Assembly (NCBI GenBank): GCA_014773175.1
Contig: VXCM01000288.1
Location: 62,001 to 126,000, forward strand
DNA length: 64,000 nt
Source: Lucifuga dentata
Lineage: Eukaryota; Chordata; Actinopteri; Ophidiiformes; Bythitidae
Direction of reading: 5' to 3'
Shown: piece by piece, positions 25,601 to 37,508 of the stretch
Layout of the letters: the number at the start of each line of letters is the position of its first letter
Numbering within the stretch: position 1 is the first letter of the stretch
Notes under the pieces: model-generated
What the model was told of the DNA's origin: nothing
What the model saw: the letters and a program-made list of their open reading frames with translations, nothing else
Database searches by the model: none
Made by a program: the position numbers and the translations under genes

Positions 25601-28507
25601 GTTAAATAATGCAGCGTGATGGATGGTTCTTACATACTGAGGAGGCGTCAGCAGGTAGTTATGGGACTGTCTGTACAATTGCACCTGCCCAAATGACACC
25701 CACATGCACACACTCGCTGTCATGTTTGTTTAGTGTGTGTAGCAAACCGTGGCACACCAAACAGATAATTAGGTGCTTATACTGTTAACGTATAGCATTA
25801 GGGTCAGACAACATCAATAATCAAGGCTATGTATTTATACGCAAACATGTCTTTGAAAAGAATAATGGAAATGCCAAATTATTTTTTAAAAACTGCATAA
25901 AAAATCAAGGCTTTTAATATTTGACTATTTCAAATGTGTTACTAGAGTTTATTAGCATAATAGAAAGATTTGGTGACAGTAAAGCATGATTACAATTTAA
26001 GATATTCCAATAAGGAAAATACATGAAAAGCCCCAAATTTATCAACTAAAACAATGTTTTTCACAATTAAGGTGATGGTTTGACTTCTCAAAATGCAAAG
26101 GAATAAAAAAACTTTACCCATAGCATATAATGTGCATGAAAAATTGTAACCAAAAAAATCAACAACAAAATAAATCATCTTGGTATAACTATGAATATGT
26201 TATAACATTACAATAAAGTCTTCGGAATTAGATAAAGTTTTAATTTAGCATCAATTCTCAATGTATTTTGAAAATACACTGGGAAAATAGGTGTGATTTT
26301 ATGTAATCACAAGTGGCATAAGAAGAATCTTAAACAATGATTCCATTAATATATATAAAACAGTTACCATATATCTATGTACATAATTTTTATTTTCATT
26401 GTTGTTTATGAGTCTCTGTGGTGTGTTGGCACTGAAATATCATAGATGGAGCGCTGATAAAATCAATACAGCTCTAACAGGGCTACCTTAACAGGGTCTG
26501 GTTCAGTTTACTGGACTTACAGGCCATTTTTTTAGATTCACAAACTAAATAGTTTATATTCATTCTTTCAAAAAAAAAAAAAAAAAAAAAATTCAAAACT
26601 ATTTAGTAATGAGCGAATGGCACAAATATCACCAGTATTTTATGATAATGGTATGTAAACAAAGCAATTTATAAGTATTAAAAGCTCCAAAAATATGTTT
26701 TTATTTGGGGAAAGGATAACAATAAATGGCATTATGACTGAGTACACATTGAATAATTGTTAATAATAATTGAATATTGTGTGATTCGGGGGATGAATTG
26801 AGGGGGAAATAGAAAGCAGAAATTACTACTTTTATTGTTTTGTTTGACTTACAATTATGGTCATTTTTCTTTGTCTGCAGAATGGCCAGTCAAAAAATGA
26901 GAATAGCAAATACTGGATATGTATGATTTGTTTCATATCATGTAATCATGGCTGGATGCTGTCAGCCAATAAGAATAAGTCAGATTTGTCATAATACGTA
27001 TGAGCCACACACACCATATCTCAGCACTTTACACTGACTCACCAAAAATCCACATTACATATAAAGCAGTGGCCACAGTTTAACCCTGCGGTCGACCAGG
27101 TTCAGCCTGCCATACTGTGATTCATGTATTCATGGTGTCTGGAAGCATCTTCAGGCCTTTTTTGCTCAATCTTTGCTTCTTTTTTTGATATTAGCCAAAC
27201 ACTTTATTTCATCTGCCTGTACTTGATCTATTGCTGCTTCACTGAACTCAATGACACTTTTGTATTAGACAATTATCTGTTAGGCAGAGAGCTCTCTCCA
27301 GGATTTAGAGACAGAAAGCTGTTTTAGTTGCAGTCACTCTATCAGTATATAAAAATAACATAATATCATATGGAATTTACACATTTAATATGTATACAAC
27401 ATACATTCGTATACATATTGGTATTGCCTTACTGAATATTTTCACACCTCTGCAGTTGTGTTTCACTGCACTGTGAAGAACAAAATCAGTAAAGCATAAT
27501 TAATATAAAGAGGGTAATTATTGTTTCTATGATTGCGCATCACATATGAATACTATGTTTAATCATATATGTTAATTTAAATTTTAAGCACACAATATGC
27601 AAATGTCCTCTGAATTAAATTTGTTAGTGTTTCTATGTTGGGTGTGTGTGGTGCATTCTAGTCTGCAACAGCAAGACTGACTGAAAATACAAACAAATCA
27701 CGATTTTGTAAGATAGTATTAGAGTACATAATAATGTAGTAGAATAGATTATTATATTATTAATACTAAGGGGATATTTCCTGTGTCATTTGAAAGGAGA
27801 GTATCACCCTCACTGCTTTGTAGCACAGCGAGGCGAGGCTGCCTTGATGCATAATTCATATTTCTATATCGTCATGGTGATCATGTGCGATGAGTGTTTG
27901 CTCTCACAGCAGGGGAGGTGGTTGGTGGAGGAGGAGAGCTGGGGGAGGTGGGGGTTTAAGGTGTCAGGAGGGACAGAAAAAGTGACGGGAGGGAGGAGAG
28001 GAGAAGAAAAGTGTGACAGGTAAAACACTGCCTGTGCATTTGCTTTAATTAGCTCCATCTCAAAGCAGTCAATTTTCAGATTTTTCGTACCACACTTATT
28101 TTTACACGGTGGAGTCAGACAGGAGGGATGCTGGGTGTGGATGCTTCGCAAAATTTAAACTCAGATAGTTCACACCTCTGCCATGTGATTCTCCAGGATT
28201 TTCTACTAGCAAACTAATGGAGTACAATCTACTATTTTTCTAATTAAATGTGTGTGAAGTAAACAACATGTAGTTCATTGGTGAGTTTGTCAAATATTAG
28301 CTGATTTGAAACTTTTCAGGTCAAAGTAATGTTTTGATAATTATTATGTTTGTGCTCTCAGAAAGGAAAAATACATAAAATACACTTTGGAATGAAGATG
28401 TGATTTATATGGTGTATTGATTTAGAAATGCTATATTCTTACTTTTAAAACCACAACTGTAATATTCTAGAACTTAAAGCAAATAAATCTGGTGTGTGTA
28501 TGTATGT
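25601..28507. other. Intergenic, no gene recognised
   Basis: Strongly AT-rich, with poly-A at about 26571-26591. The stretch 27890-28020 is purine-rich. No recognisable gene, RNA or mobile element. Confidence 0.5.
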
Positions 28508-28571
<64 letters not shown>

Positions 28572-28576
28572 ATATA
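28508..28576. repeat. (TCTA)n tetranucleotide microsatellite
   Basis: About 16 uninterrupted units, ending in a short TATATA tail. Confidence 0.95.
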
Positions 28577-28815
28577 GTCATACATTTAAATATTTATTTA
28601 ATTTATTTAAGCATTTGTTTTAATACTGATTATATTTTAATAATGATTATGATAATAATGATTTTTATTGTGATTAGCTGTATTCACTTATAATCTACAG
28701 TCAACCACTCTATGAAATTCCACAATGGCACGTAAAACTTTCATAAAAAATGAGGATGCTGCAAGCTAATGAAAAAGTCTAATGAAAGACTAATGAAAAA
28801 GATCAATCAACAGCT

Positions 28816-28989
28816 ACACACACACACACACACAAAAACATATGCAGATTGCATGTGTTGTGTGTGTGTGTGTGTGGTTTTGGAGTGGCAGGTGAGCGAG
28901 CTATCTACAGTGCTCACACATTCACCCCCTGCTGAGTTTAATCAATACCATTCTGAATTCCAAGCTTCACACAAGCGCATGCACTTATG

Positions 28990-29022
<33 letters not shown>
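28816..29022. repeat. Microsatellites (AC)n, (GT)n, (AC)n
   Basis: (AC)n at about 28816-28833, (GT)n at about 28858-28876 and (AC)n at about 28999-29022. The first two are complementary and only 25 bases apart. Confidence 0.9.
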
Positions 29023-29158
29023 CAAACTGTCCTCTGGCTTCGTTAGAAAGAAGCTGCCTTGCTTTCAATATGACAAATAAATCAATTTTTGAACACCGAC
29101 AACAGCTTCACAAATCCTTTTCTGTCCTCTTTCCTCCTAAATTTGATCATATTTCAAT

Positions 29159-29194
29159 AAAAAAAAAAAAAAAAAAAANAAAAAAAAAAAAAAA
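29159..29194. repeat. Poly-A run interrupted by N
   Basis: Homopolymer of A with N at 29179. Confidence 0.9.
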
Positions 29195-30599
29195 TAAATA
29201 CTGGAAACACTACTACTGCTGACTGATATTCACTGACAAGAAACACAATTTTCCTCCAGGCTCTGCAGCAGCCACCAGTAACACTGTGATCTTTTGAAGT
29301 GTCCATTAGCAAGGCACTACATGCATTCAGCTCATTTACTTGTAAGTCACCCTTACATTTCTGTCAGGAAAACCTCGTGTGTTTAGTTTTTGGAATGTTT
29401 GATTTTCATTTGCGGGACTATATGTCATTTTTAATAGCCACTGAACTGAACATACTTGATTAGCCAGCTAGCATATGCTGAGGATATGTCACCCAAATAT
29501 GGCAGCCAGTTACAAAAGATGATTCATAAGTAACAATGCATTAAATATTTTTATGTTAATCAATAAATAATTAATTTGAATATGTCAGTTGTGACATAAC
29601 AATCATCATTAAAACCATGTCATTTCTTGACTTTACCTCTTTGCTATTAGGTGGATTATAACACCAGCTAGCTAACTGTGCGAATAACGAGAAAATGTCA
29701 TTAATTTTGACACATATTTAATTGTGAGCCAAAAAAAGAATGTTTTAAAATAAATTTTTTAAGATTCATTGCTATGTTATCACAGCCTTTATGTCATATC
29801 ATAAGAAGTGAAATAGTATATTTAACTTGTTGTCAGCCTACATCCAAACTTTTCATTTTTAAAAGATACAGCATGACAGACAATGTGGTTTTGACTTGAT
29901 TCTGTTCTCTGAATATGTCAGTTATGAGATTTTGCATTTGTGGTGTTGCTGTATGTTTGTTGCCTTTGACGACAAATTTCTGGAATTTTTGATGCAAAGT
30001 CAGAGATTTCAGAACACTCACAATTCCTTTTTCTCCCAATTTAAGTACCACTGAGAGATGAAGTCAACGGTTGCTCTCCCTGGACGAGCTCTATTTATGC
30101 TAAATCTGATAGCATAAGACCTCACATCATGACTGAAAAATCTCTAGTTGCATCAGTCCCAGTTGTTCGCTAAGAGCTAACAGGTGGTTGATTGTTAAAA
30201 TGGTTTTGTCACCAGTGGGAGAAATCACTGCCACTTCATTATCTAAAGATCTATATGCTAGAAACAACAGATTTTACTTTTTTTTGACTCAGTGAAGTCC
30301 AATCAGCATGTTTGGACATGAACTCAGTTTCCTAAAAAAGGAAACTGGTGAGGTCAGGAATTGTAACACCTCTTATAATCTGTATAATTTATTCTTTAGA
30401 GAATTATAACAATGCTTCATTGTTGCAGTAAAGATCTAAACTCACCATTTGGACCTAAAAAAAAAGTGTTGGTTTTAATGTTCAACAAAACTAAGGACTA
30501 CTTCTCTCTTCTCTCCTCTTTTCCTTTGCTCGTCTTCCCTGCTTCCCTCCTCTTTTCAACACTCATCCCCTTTCTTTTTCTCTGCATCTCTCCTCCTCA
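29195..30599. other. Intergenic, no gene recognised
   Basis: AT-rich and low in simple repeats. A minus-strand frame of 72 codons at 29833-30051 has no recognisable homology. Nothing else seen. Confidence 0.5.
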
Positions 30600-30818
30600 G
30601 TCTCTCTCTCTCTCTCTCTCTCTCTACACTCATGTATTTTCTCATCCTCTCCTCTCCTCTCCTCTCCTCTCCTCTCCCTAATGTGGAAAAGGCATACAGT
30701 TCATCAGCTGTGTGATGCAGCTGCTTCTCCTCCTTGAAGTAAAGCATGCAGTATCTGTTATGGGCTATAAGAAAGAAAACTTAACGTGATCCCCATTTGT
30801 CATTCCCCCCATCTCTCT

Positions 30819-30854
<36 letters not shown>

Positions 30855-30886
30855 TNATCCCCATTTGTCATTCCCCCCATCTCTCT

Positions 30887-30938
<52 letters not shown>

Positions 30939-31018
30939 TTTCTCTCTTCCTCCTCCTCATTCATTCATTTGAGAGATTTTGTTTCTTGAACACTCCCTCT
31001 CTCTCTCTCTCTCTCTGT
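30600..31018. repeat. Microsatellite cluster with 67-bp duplication at an N
   Basis: (TC)n at about 30600-30626, (CTCCT)n at about 30648-30677, (TTTC)n over about 30820-30940 and CT at about 30995-31017. Bases 30789-30855 recur exactly from 30857 onward, with N at 30856, so part of the (TTTC)n block is probably represented twice. Confidence 0.9.
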
Positions 31019-32794
31019 TTAGAATGCAGGAGACATCTGACGCTGATTTCCCATGGTTAATGCAGGTGGGGGGCAGGGGGTCTGAGCTAAATGGGACATA
31101 GAAAGGAGAAGGTGGACTGAAATTTGTCTTAATGGCTTGTGGTGCTTTGGTGGAGGAGAGGAGAGGAGAGGAGAGGAGAGGAGCTGGCTTGAGAAATCAC
31201 ACTTTGGTTATGATTACCTGCTATTATCCTCCTCACTATAATGACACTAGTTATTTTGTTGCAGTGCACTCGTGTTTACTGAGATGTTTTTTTTTTGGTT
31301 TTGACACAGAAAATTACCAAAGTCCATTTCCTGAAATTTGACTCAGGCTGTAATTTACATATGAGCACAAATACATTTCTGTAGCATTTTTGAAAAAGAT
31401 GTATGGCAGCAGTTTGGTGTCATTATTCACTCTTTCTGTCGGTCTCCTTTCCTTTTCTCTCATCTTCTCTCTGTCTTTCCACAGTACTGGGTTTTAATCA
31501 CTGCTGTAATTGGTGACTCCCTGCTGTGCATGTGTGCACACAGAGACACACACATACGCTGTGGTAAATCCCTCTGGCAATGCATATCTGTACGTGTGTG
31601 TGGTAGTGGTGGTTCTGGGGGGNGGGGGGGGGGGGATGTAGAAAGATAAGGATAATGAAGGAAGGAGAGTTTCAGAACTGCAGGCCAACTTACCGACTCA
31701 ACAATCTGTCTGCTGACAAGCACTGAAAGTAAAGTGCAGATATGCAGCCAACTTGCAATTAAATGAGAGAAAAAAATACTAAGGATTTTTTTTTAATCCA
31801 AACACAACATTAGACATTGTGCTGGAGTGACTGAAAAACTGATGCTTCCTCAATTTAGTAAAATTAATAATTAACCTTGCTTGTCCCAGTGTACCATATA
31901 TAAAAAGTTTATATGTATATAAGTATACATACATATATATATATATATATATAATCACACCTTATACATACTTGATGTTTTGTTAAATATTGTACATAAC
32001 TTTTTCGTAGTTTTTAGAGACAATACTTGTAAATATCCACTTGCAGTACAACAGCCCTTGGGCATTACACAGTTAAATTTAACCCAATCAAAATGGCATG
32101 GCCTCTGACCAAGACTTATTTTTCTCTCTGATCCAAGGCTGACCTTGTTTTGGTTGTAATGTAAGTTGCTGTTGTTCAGAAAATTCATATCTGGGCCTGC
32201 ACCTGCTCATAGCTTTTTGTCATTTATGCTTCTTAAGCATTACATGTAAGACGTTGAGTTTTTTTTTTTTTTNTTGTTTTTTTGTCCAGATGACTTCTTA
32301 TCTAATATGCCTGTCCCTCAGGATAACTGGTTGAATAAGTCACCTTGTTACAAGTCTATTTGTCTGTTAAATAGTGTATATACAAACCCTGTTGTGCTAT
32401 ATAGCAGCCATATTGCTACACAGGAAATACATATTAAAAGCATGAGTATGGTGACTATAATTATGTGGGGAGTNGGGCTGAATTAAAAGATTAGAGGGGA
32501 GATGGTATTTTGCCTGGCAGGAAGTGTTAAGTACACACCCCCAGTATACACACCCATGTTAACTATTTATCTTAACTTGAACCTATAATTTATTTAGCTT
32601 ATCTTCCTTCCACACTCACTGAAGATGAACAAATCACTTATTGCACACAGAGAGCAAAATATGAGGCGAAATAATCTTTCACTAGTTTTACTTAATGTCA
32701 ACATCCAAGCTTTAATACCAAAATCTTACAGTTAATACCAAAATATTTCATACACAATACACTCTGTTTCTTTTTTCTTTTTTTGTCTGTGCTG
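31019..32794. other. Intergenic with small repeats and three N positions
   Basis: Contains (GGAGA)n at about 31152-31183, poly-G with N at 31623, (AT)n at about 31930-31953, poly-T with N at 32273, and an N at 32474 within GTGGGGAGTN. No exon recognised. Confidence 0.55.
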
Positions 32795-33085
32795 TGATTA
32801 AGACAATGCAATATAACATGTTGCATAATCAGTCTGCCAGGTGAGGAAACACACCTGCAGGTAGCTCATTACAATTATAACATATACATGTCTGAGTATA
32901 TTGATTTAAAGTTATGCAACTTTAAACTAATATACTAAGCCTAAATCTATATACTAAGCCTATTACTCAAAGTATATGTCAATTTATGCCGATTTCAATC
33001 TATTTATGGTATTTACATGATGTTTGAAAAAAAATTGAATTATTGCCTTAATTGGAGTTAATCAAAGTTTTAACATGCATGTAAA
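32795..33085 (+). mobile_element. MITE family B, copy 3
   Basis: Carries GTTGCATAATC, then TGCCAGGTGAGGAAA, then CAATTTATGCCGATTTCAAT, in the same order and orientation as the copy at about 18.7 kb. It ends with ATTGCCTTAATTGGAGTTAA, and the left end has TGATTAAGACAATGC, roughly its reverse complement, consistent with terminal inverted repeats. Boundaries approximate. Confidence 0.6.
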
Positions 33086-33551
33086 CTGAATGAAATGAGA
33101 AAGTGGTTTCTGGTTGGACACAATACACTTACAATATACAATAATGTAATCCAACACAAATATACCTGCAACAAAGACTTTGGTTGTTCAGCTTATAATG
33201 CTCTGGTTTTGTTGAAACTGTTTTGATTCAGCTCTCTGGTGAGTTTGTTGTTACATCTACGCGCTGTAGTAACATGAGTTGAAAGTTGCCTAAGAATTGA
33301 TTATTGTTTCCCAGCAAAAGCCTAAAAATACATATAAACATAGCAGAACACGTGTACTATGAAACCCTGAAAGAATGTGTCTCGTTGCTGAAAAGAGTTT
33401 GCTGGATTTGTGCAGCATAAGTTGAAGCTTATTGGACCAAATCCGACACTGTGAGAACCATGTTACAATGGCCATGCTAAGCCCAGAGCTAAAGAATACC
33501 AGCTTTATGGTTATCATGGCACATTGGCTGGAAAAAAGGAAAGTTTCATGG
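33086..33551. other. Intergenic, no gene recognised
   Basis: AT-rich unique-looking sequence. Nothing recognised. Confidence 0.5.
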
Positions 33552-33606
<55 letters not shown>

Positions 33607-33687
33607 CATCTTTTATGTGGGTCACCTCACCATGTCTAATGGCCCCTTGCTGTGTGCAGCGTCCTGCGCTGAGCTGCTCCCTGCTGT

Positions 33688-33721
<34 letters not shown>
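33552..33721. repeat. (TG)n(AG)n and inverted (CA)n microsatellites
   Basis: (TG)n at about 33552-33582 runs into (AG)n to about 33606, and a (CA)n run lies at about 33690-33721 on the same strand, complementary to the first. Frames across it are repeat translations. Confidence 0.93.
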
Positions 33722-33723
<2 letters not shown>

Positions 33724-34297
33724 GCAGGGGAGATTTTGGGGTGTTCCTCACCCTAATACCTTCCACAATACATGACCGCTGCATCTGTTGCTCCTCTTAA
33801 CTTGAAAGTTGATCAGTGAGGTGTTTGCGTATCGACTCACATTCTGCTCTCTGTCTTATTACATTTCATCACCTCCTCTCTCTTATTACTACTTTCTCTC
33901 ATTTTTTCTAACCCAAAAGATGGGGGGACTATGTTTACATTTTTATTTTTCTGCATTTGGTTTTCATCTTTTGCTTGATTTCATCCTTAGCTGACAAGGA
34001 TATTGATTTTAGATGCCACTGATGGCCTTTTGCATGAGTTTTATGGGTTGAAACAGGGCAGGCTCGGCTCCATTCAGGCCTCCATCACATAGACAGTCTA
34101 TGCGGTTTAACCTGCAAGCATCTGCCTCAATCAGGTGAGAATCTGCATCACACACATCAAAAACTCTGCTGTGTATGTTTCTCTTAGTATTGAAGTTTAT
34201 TCAGTATGTTTTTGTTGCTGTATTTGATACATTTCATGTTTTTATATCAGTATGAGCAGTTTATCAAATAAAAGCACAGTAGAATAAGGACTGATCT
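33722..34297. other. Intergenic, no gene recognised
   Basis: A pyrimidine-rich stretch followed by AT-rich sequence. Nothing recognised. Confidence 0.5.
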
Positions 34298-34299
34298 TA

Positions 34300-34539
34300 C
34301 ACTGTAAAATGTGACAAATTGATCTTACTTAAAAAAAATCTAGGAAACCAATTGCCTTGAAATAAGTAAGTAAACATAACTATTAGTCTTAAGTTCAAGT
34401 AGACATTTACTTTATGTCTACTTAAGTTCAAGTAGACATAAAGTAACTTAAGACTAATAGTTACATTTACTTACCTTTTTCAAGGCAAACAGTTTCCTAG
34501 ATTTTTTTAAGTAAGATCAATTTGTCACATTTTACAGTG
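34300..34539. mobile_element. Long hairpin MITE flanked by TA
   Basis: The two halves are near-perfect reverse complements over about 115 bases each. The ends are CACTGTAAAATGTGACAAAT and its exact reverse complement at 34520-34539. The element is flanked by TA on both sides (34298-34299 and 34540-34541). A second, smaller inversion (AAGTAGACATAAAGT-like words) sits in the middle. TA flanks and full-length palindromy fit a Tc1/mariner-type MITE. No coding capacity. Its transcript would fold into a long hairpin. Confidence 0.8.
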
Positions 34540-34541
34540 TA

Positions 34542-35485
34542 CTAAAACATCATGGTATTGCTTAACAAACAGCTAAATCCAGTTAATGTGGTGACTGGCA
34601 CCTGTATGTCTGTGTACATGTATGTATGTATGAGAATATGATTATTATTATCATTCTTAGTAGTGAAGAGAGGTTTGCATGCACATCTATATATAGTTTT
34701 GTCTTTTCTGTATGAGTGTTGTTTCTCTTCGATGACAGCCTCAGAGTCTATCTAGGCAGTAAGCAGACGGTAAAGATGAACATTCATTAGAATTTGAGCT
34801 CTGTAATTTTATTTACAGCCTGTGTTGTGGAATATGGAGGAGAGGAGAGGAGAGGAGAGGAGAGGAGAGGAGAAAGGAAAGGAGGGGGATGGGTGAGGTA
34901 CCAAGAACTGGGGGAAGGAAACAAGAGTGAATGGTGAGATGCTAAGGATTCTGATTATTAGAGCTAAAACCTGCCCATCCCCACCCTACACCCAAAACAC
35001 ACCCAAACACACACACATGCACACTCTAAAGCATATTAACAGCATGTGTTCTTAAACATGTTTGCATATACAGTATACAGTGTCATGAACATACACACAT
35101 GCACTCGTGCAGGCTTACTTGCAGCACTCAAACATAAGCACAGAGATGTGATCAAACATACACACAATGATCCATACAACATACATACCATACATACACG
35201 CACGCACACACACATATGCACAAACTACTTCTCAGTCACAGCTACGTCAGTATATTTTCACACTGCCGTAGTGTCTCTTTGTCTGCCTGTCGACCAGCCA
35301 GCTGTAAGATGGAGGGCGAGAAATATGCTTTTAGTGGATAGTTTGCACGACAGAAGACACGGTTTTGTAATTTAAGTTTCTATACAGCCTTATTATTAAT
35401 ATTATTATTATTGATTTCTGTCATGCAGTTATTTTTATTTGCCACAGACTTTTATGGTATGTCTCTTTTGATCATCTTTGTGTGT
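34542..35485. other. Intergenic with (GAGAG)n repeat
   Basis: Contains a (GGAGA)n run at about 34839-34873 and scattered CA/ATAC-rich sequence near 35090-35220. No exon recognised. Confidence 0.55.
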
Positions 35486-35508
35486 ATGTGTGAGCATTTT
35501 AATGGATT

Positions 35509-35539
<31 letters not shown>

Positions 35540-35575
35540 TGTGTGTGTGTANATGTGTGAGCATTTTAATGGATT

Positions 35576-35606
<31 letters not shown>

Positions 35607-35905
35607 TGTGTGTGTGTAAGTCACAGTTTGCCAGTGTAATAATTTCGATGTTTTTGCTCTGCAGAATCATGTAAGCTTACTATGCCGTTGTGGGTATGAT
35701 TTGTGTGTGTGTGTGTGTGTGTTCACACAAACACATAGCATATGTGTGAGTCTGTTGAAGCGTTTATGTTCACATCACTGGGTGATGCTGAGCNTGCCGT
35801 TGTGGGTATGATTTGTGTGTGTGTGTGTGTGTGTTCACGCAAACACATAGCATATGTGTGAGTCTGTTGAAGCGTTTATGTTCACATCACTGGGTGATGC
35901 TGAGC
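35486..35905. repeat. Two N-junction duplications in GT-rich sequence
   Basis: Bases 35486-35551 recur at 35553-35618 (66 bp, N at 35552). Bases 35683-35793 recur at 35795-35905 (111 bp, N at 35794) with one clear substitution (TTCACACAAAC versus TTCACGCAAAC). Each pair probably represents one locus whose contig ends or haplotypes were not merged. Confidence 0.9.
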
Positions 35906-35948
35906 TTCTGTCCACCTGTCCACAGCTTCAGCTGTTCTTTGTGCTTCT

Positions 35949-35962
35949 ACACACACACACAT

Positions 35963-36005
<43 letters not shown>
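35949..36005. repeat. (CA)n microsatellite
   Basis: A nearly continuous CA run with a few interruptions (ATGC, CGC). Confidence 0.93.
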
Positions 36006-36006
<1 letters not shown>

Positions 36007-36831
36007 CAGGGGTAATTTGCTGCAATCCCATTCTTACTGAGGAGAATTGCAAACAGCCTGGCAGTTTCTGTGTAAGGAGAATACACACATACACACATGT
36101 ACAGACACACACACTTGTTTACACACTCACATAATGTATCTTAGTACATCTCTTCCACAAAGACTATAACGCTGAGTTTCAGATGTAAATTTTTGTGCTT
36201 TGTGGTACTTTTGTGAGATTTTAAGGTATTCCTCTTATTTTTTTTTCACACGCTGTGCATAAATGTTTCTCTTTCTGTCATACAACCTAGACGCCACGCT
36301 GCTACACACTCACTGAATACACCATCCTACAGGAAATGGTTATAGCGATTCAGTAGCCAAGCGACCTGCTCCTCATGTTAATAACAACATGAAAAACCTT
36401 AGCACCACAATTATCATCCTGACACTAATCAACAAATATACATATAATTCAACATGTATGTTTCTACAAACCTCACTCTAAAACCAGCTTCACAATGTTA
36501 CACGAGTGAATACATGAAGATTTTTCCTACTGCAACACATAAAATAATTTTCAGTGGAGCTGAGAAAGCCATCAGTATGTAAGACACACTGATAAAATAA
36601 AACCCAATGAATGCATGGAAAGACAGAGCGTTGCAGAATGATTCAGAGGAATCCAAGGCCTCAGCCACGAAGGTTCACTATTATGTGATAAACACAAATA
36701 CAGATGAATTTAGGCTTTGATTCCTGGTTGCTTTTCAACGCTCGCAGCGGGAGCCATCGTAAAGAAACGGCCCTCACACATTCACACACACCATGGTTTA
36801 GACTGATAGGATTATAGGCTGGTTCTATAGT

Positions 36832-36833
<2 letters not shown>
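36006..36833. other. Intergenic; low-repeat block 36590-36780
   Basis: No exon recognised. The stretch 36590-36780 is repeat-free and of balanced composition, unlike its surroundings, and is a possible conserved non-coding element. Confidence 0.45.
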
Positions 36834-36880
<47 letters not shown>

Positions 36881-37078
36881 TATCATTATCTCATTGTTTC
36901 CTATATGTGTTCAGCCTTTCAATCTGTCTCACTTTCCCCCCTCCAAGCCTGCCAAGCCATGATTATTCACAAGGTTAGTTGCCTGTAGCAGGAGAAGACA
37001 CAGATTCATTATCTCTCCACCTCTTCTTCTTCTTCTTCTTCTTCTTCTTCTTCTTCTTCTTCTTCTTCTTCTTCTTCT
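36834..37078. repeat. (TC)n and (TTC)n microsatellites
   Basis: (TC)n at about 36834-36877 and (TTC)n at about 37023-37078. The poly-Phe frame over the second is a repeat translation. Confidence 0.95.
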
Positions 37079-37440
37079 CTCTGTCCTTCTCTCTGTGTTC
37101 ATCTCTGCTATGGTTGAGTGAACAAGCTCATCTCGTTGGAACCAGTTTACAAAATATTCACTAAAACATACCGTGGCTGAAATATTGAGGGGATTATCTC
37201 CAATTTTTATTTGAGCATAAAATTAAAGTGCATCCAAAGCAAAAATACTGTTCCCTCATCAACCAGCTTCCATTTTGAATTATCTCCACTATCACCGTTT
37301 CTTATTGTCTTTTTAAGCTTGTATGCTTTTCTTTCTTTTTAGCTGAAATGCTGAATCATACTTTTGATGTGTTAATTAGGGGATTTAATGGAGGATAAAG
37401 AAAGCTGAATAACAACATTCATCCACTTTAATTTTGAAAA
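37079..37440. other. Intergenic, nothing recognised
   Basis: Short AT-rich stretch between two microsatellites. Nothing recognised. Confidence 0.5.

Positions 37441-37508
<68 letters not shown>
37441..37508. repeat. (ATCT)n tetranucleotide microsatellite
   Basis: About 17 uninterrupted units, the same motif family as the (TCTA)n run at 28508. Confidence 0.95.

Noticed and set aside
37022..37078. Poly-Phe frame over the TTC tract
   Set aside because: Plain translation of a (TTC)n microsatellite.
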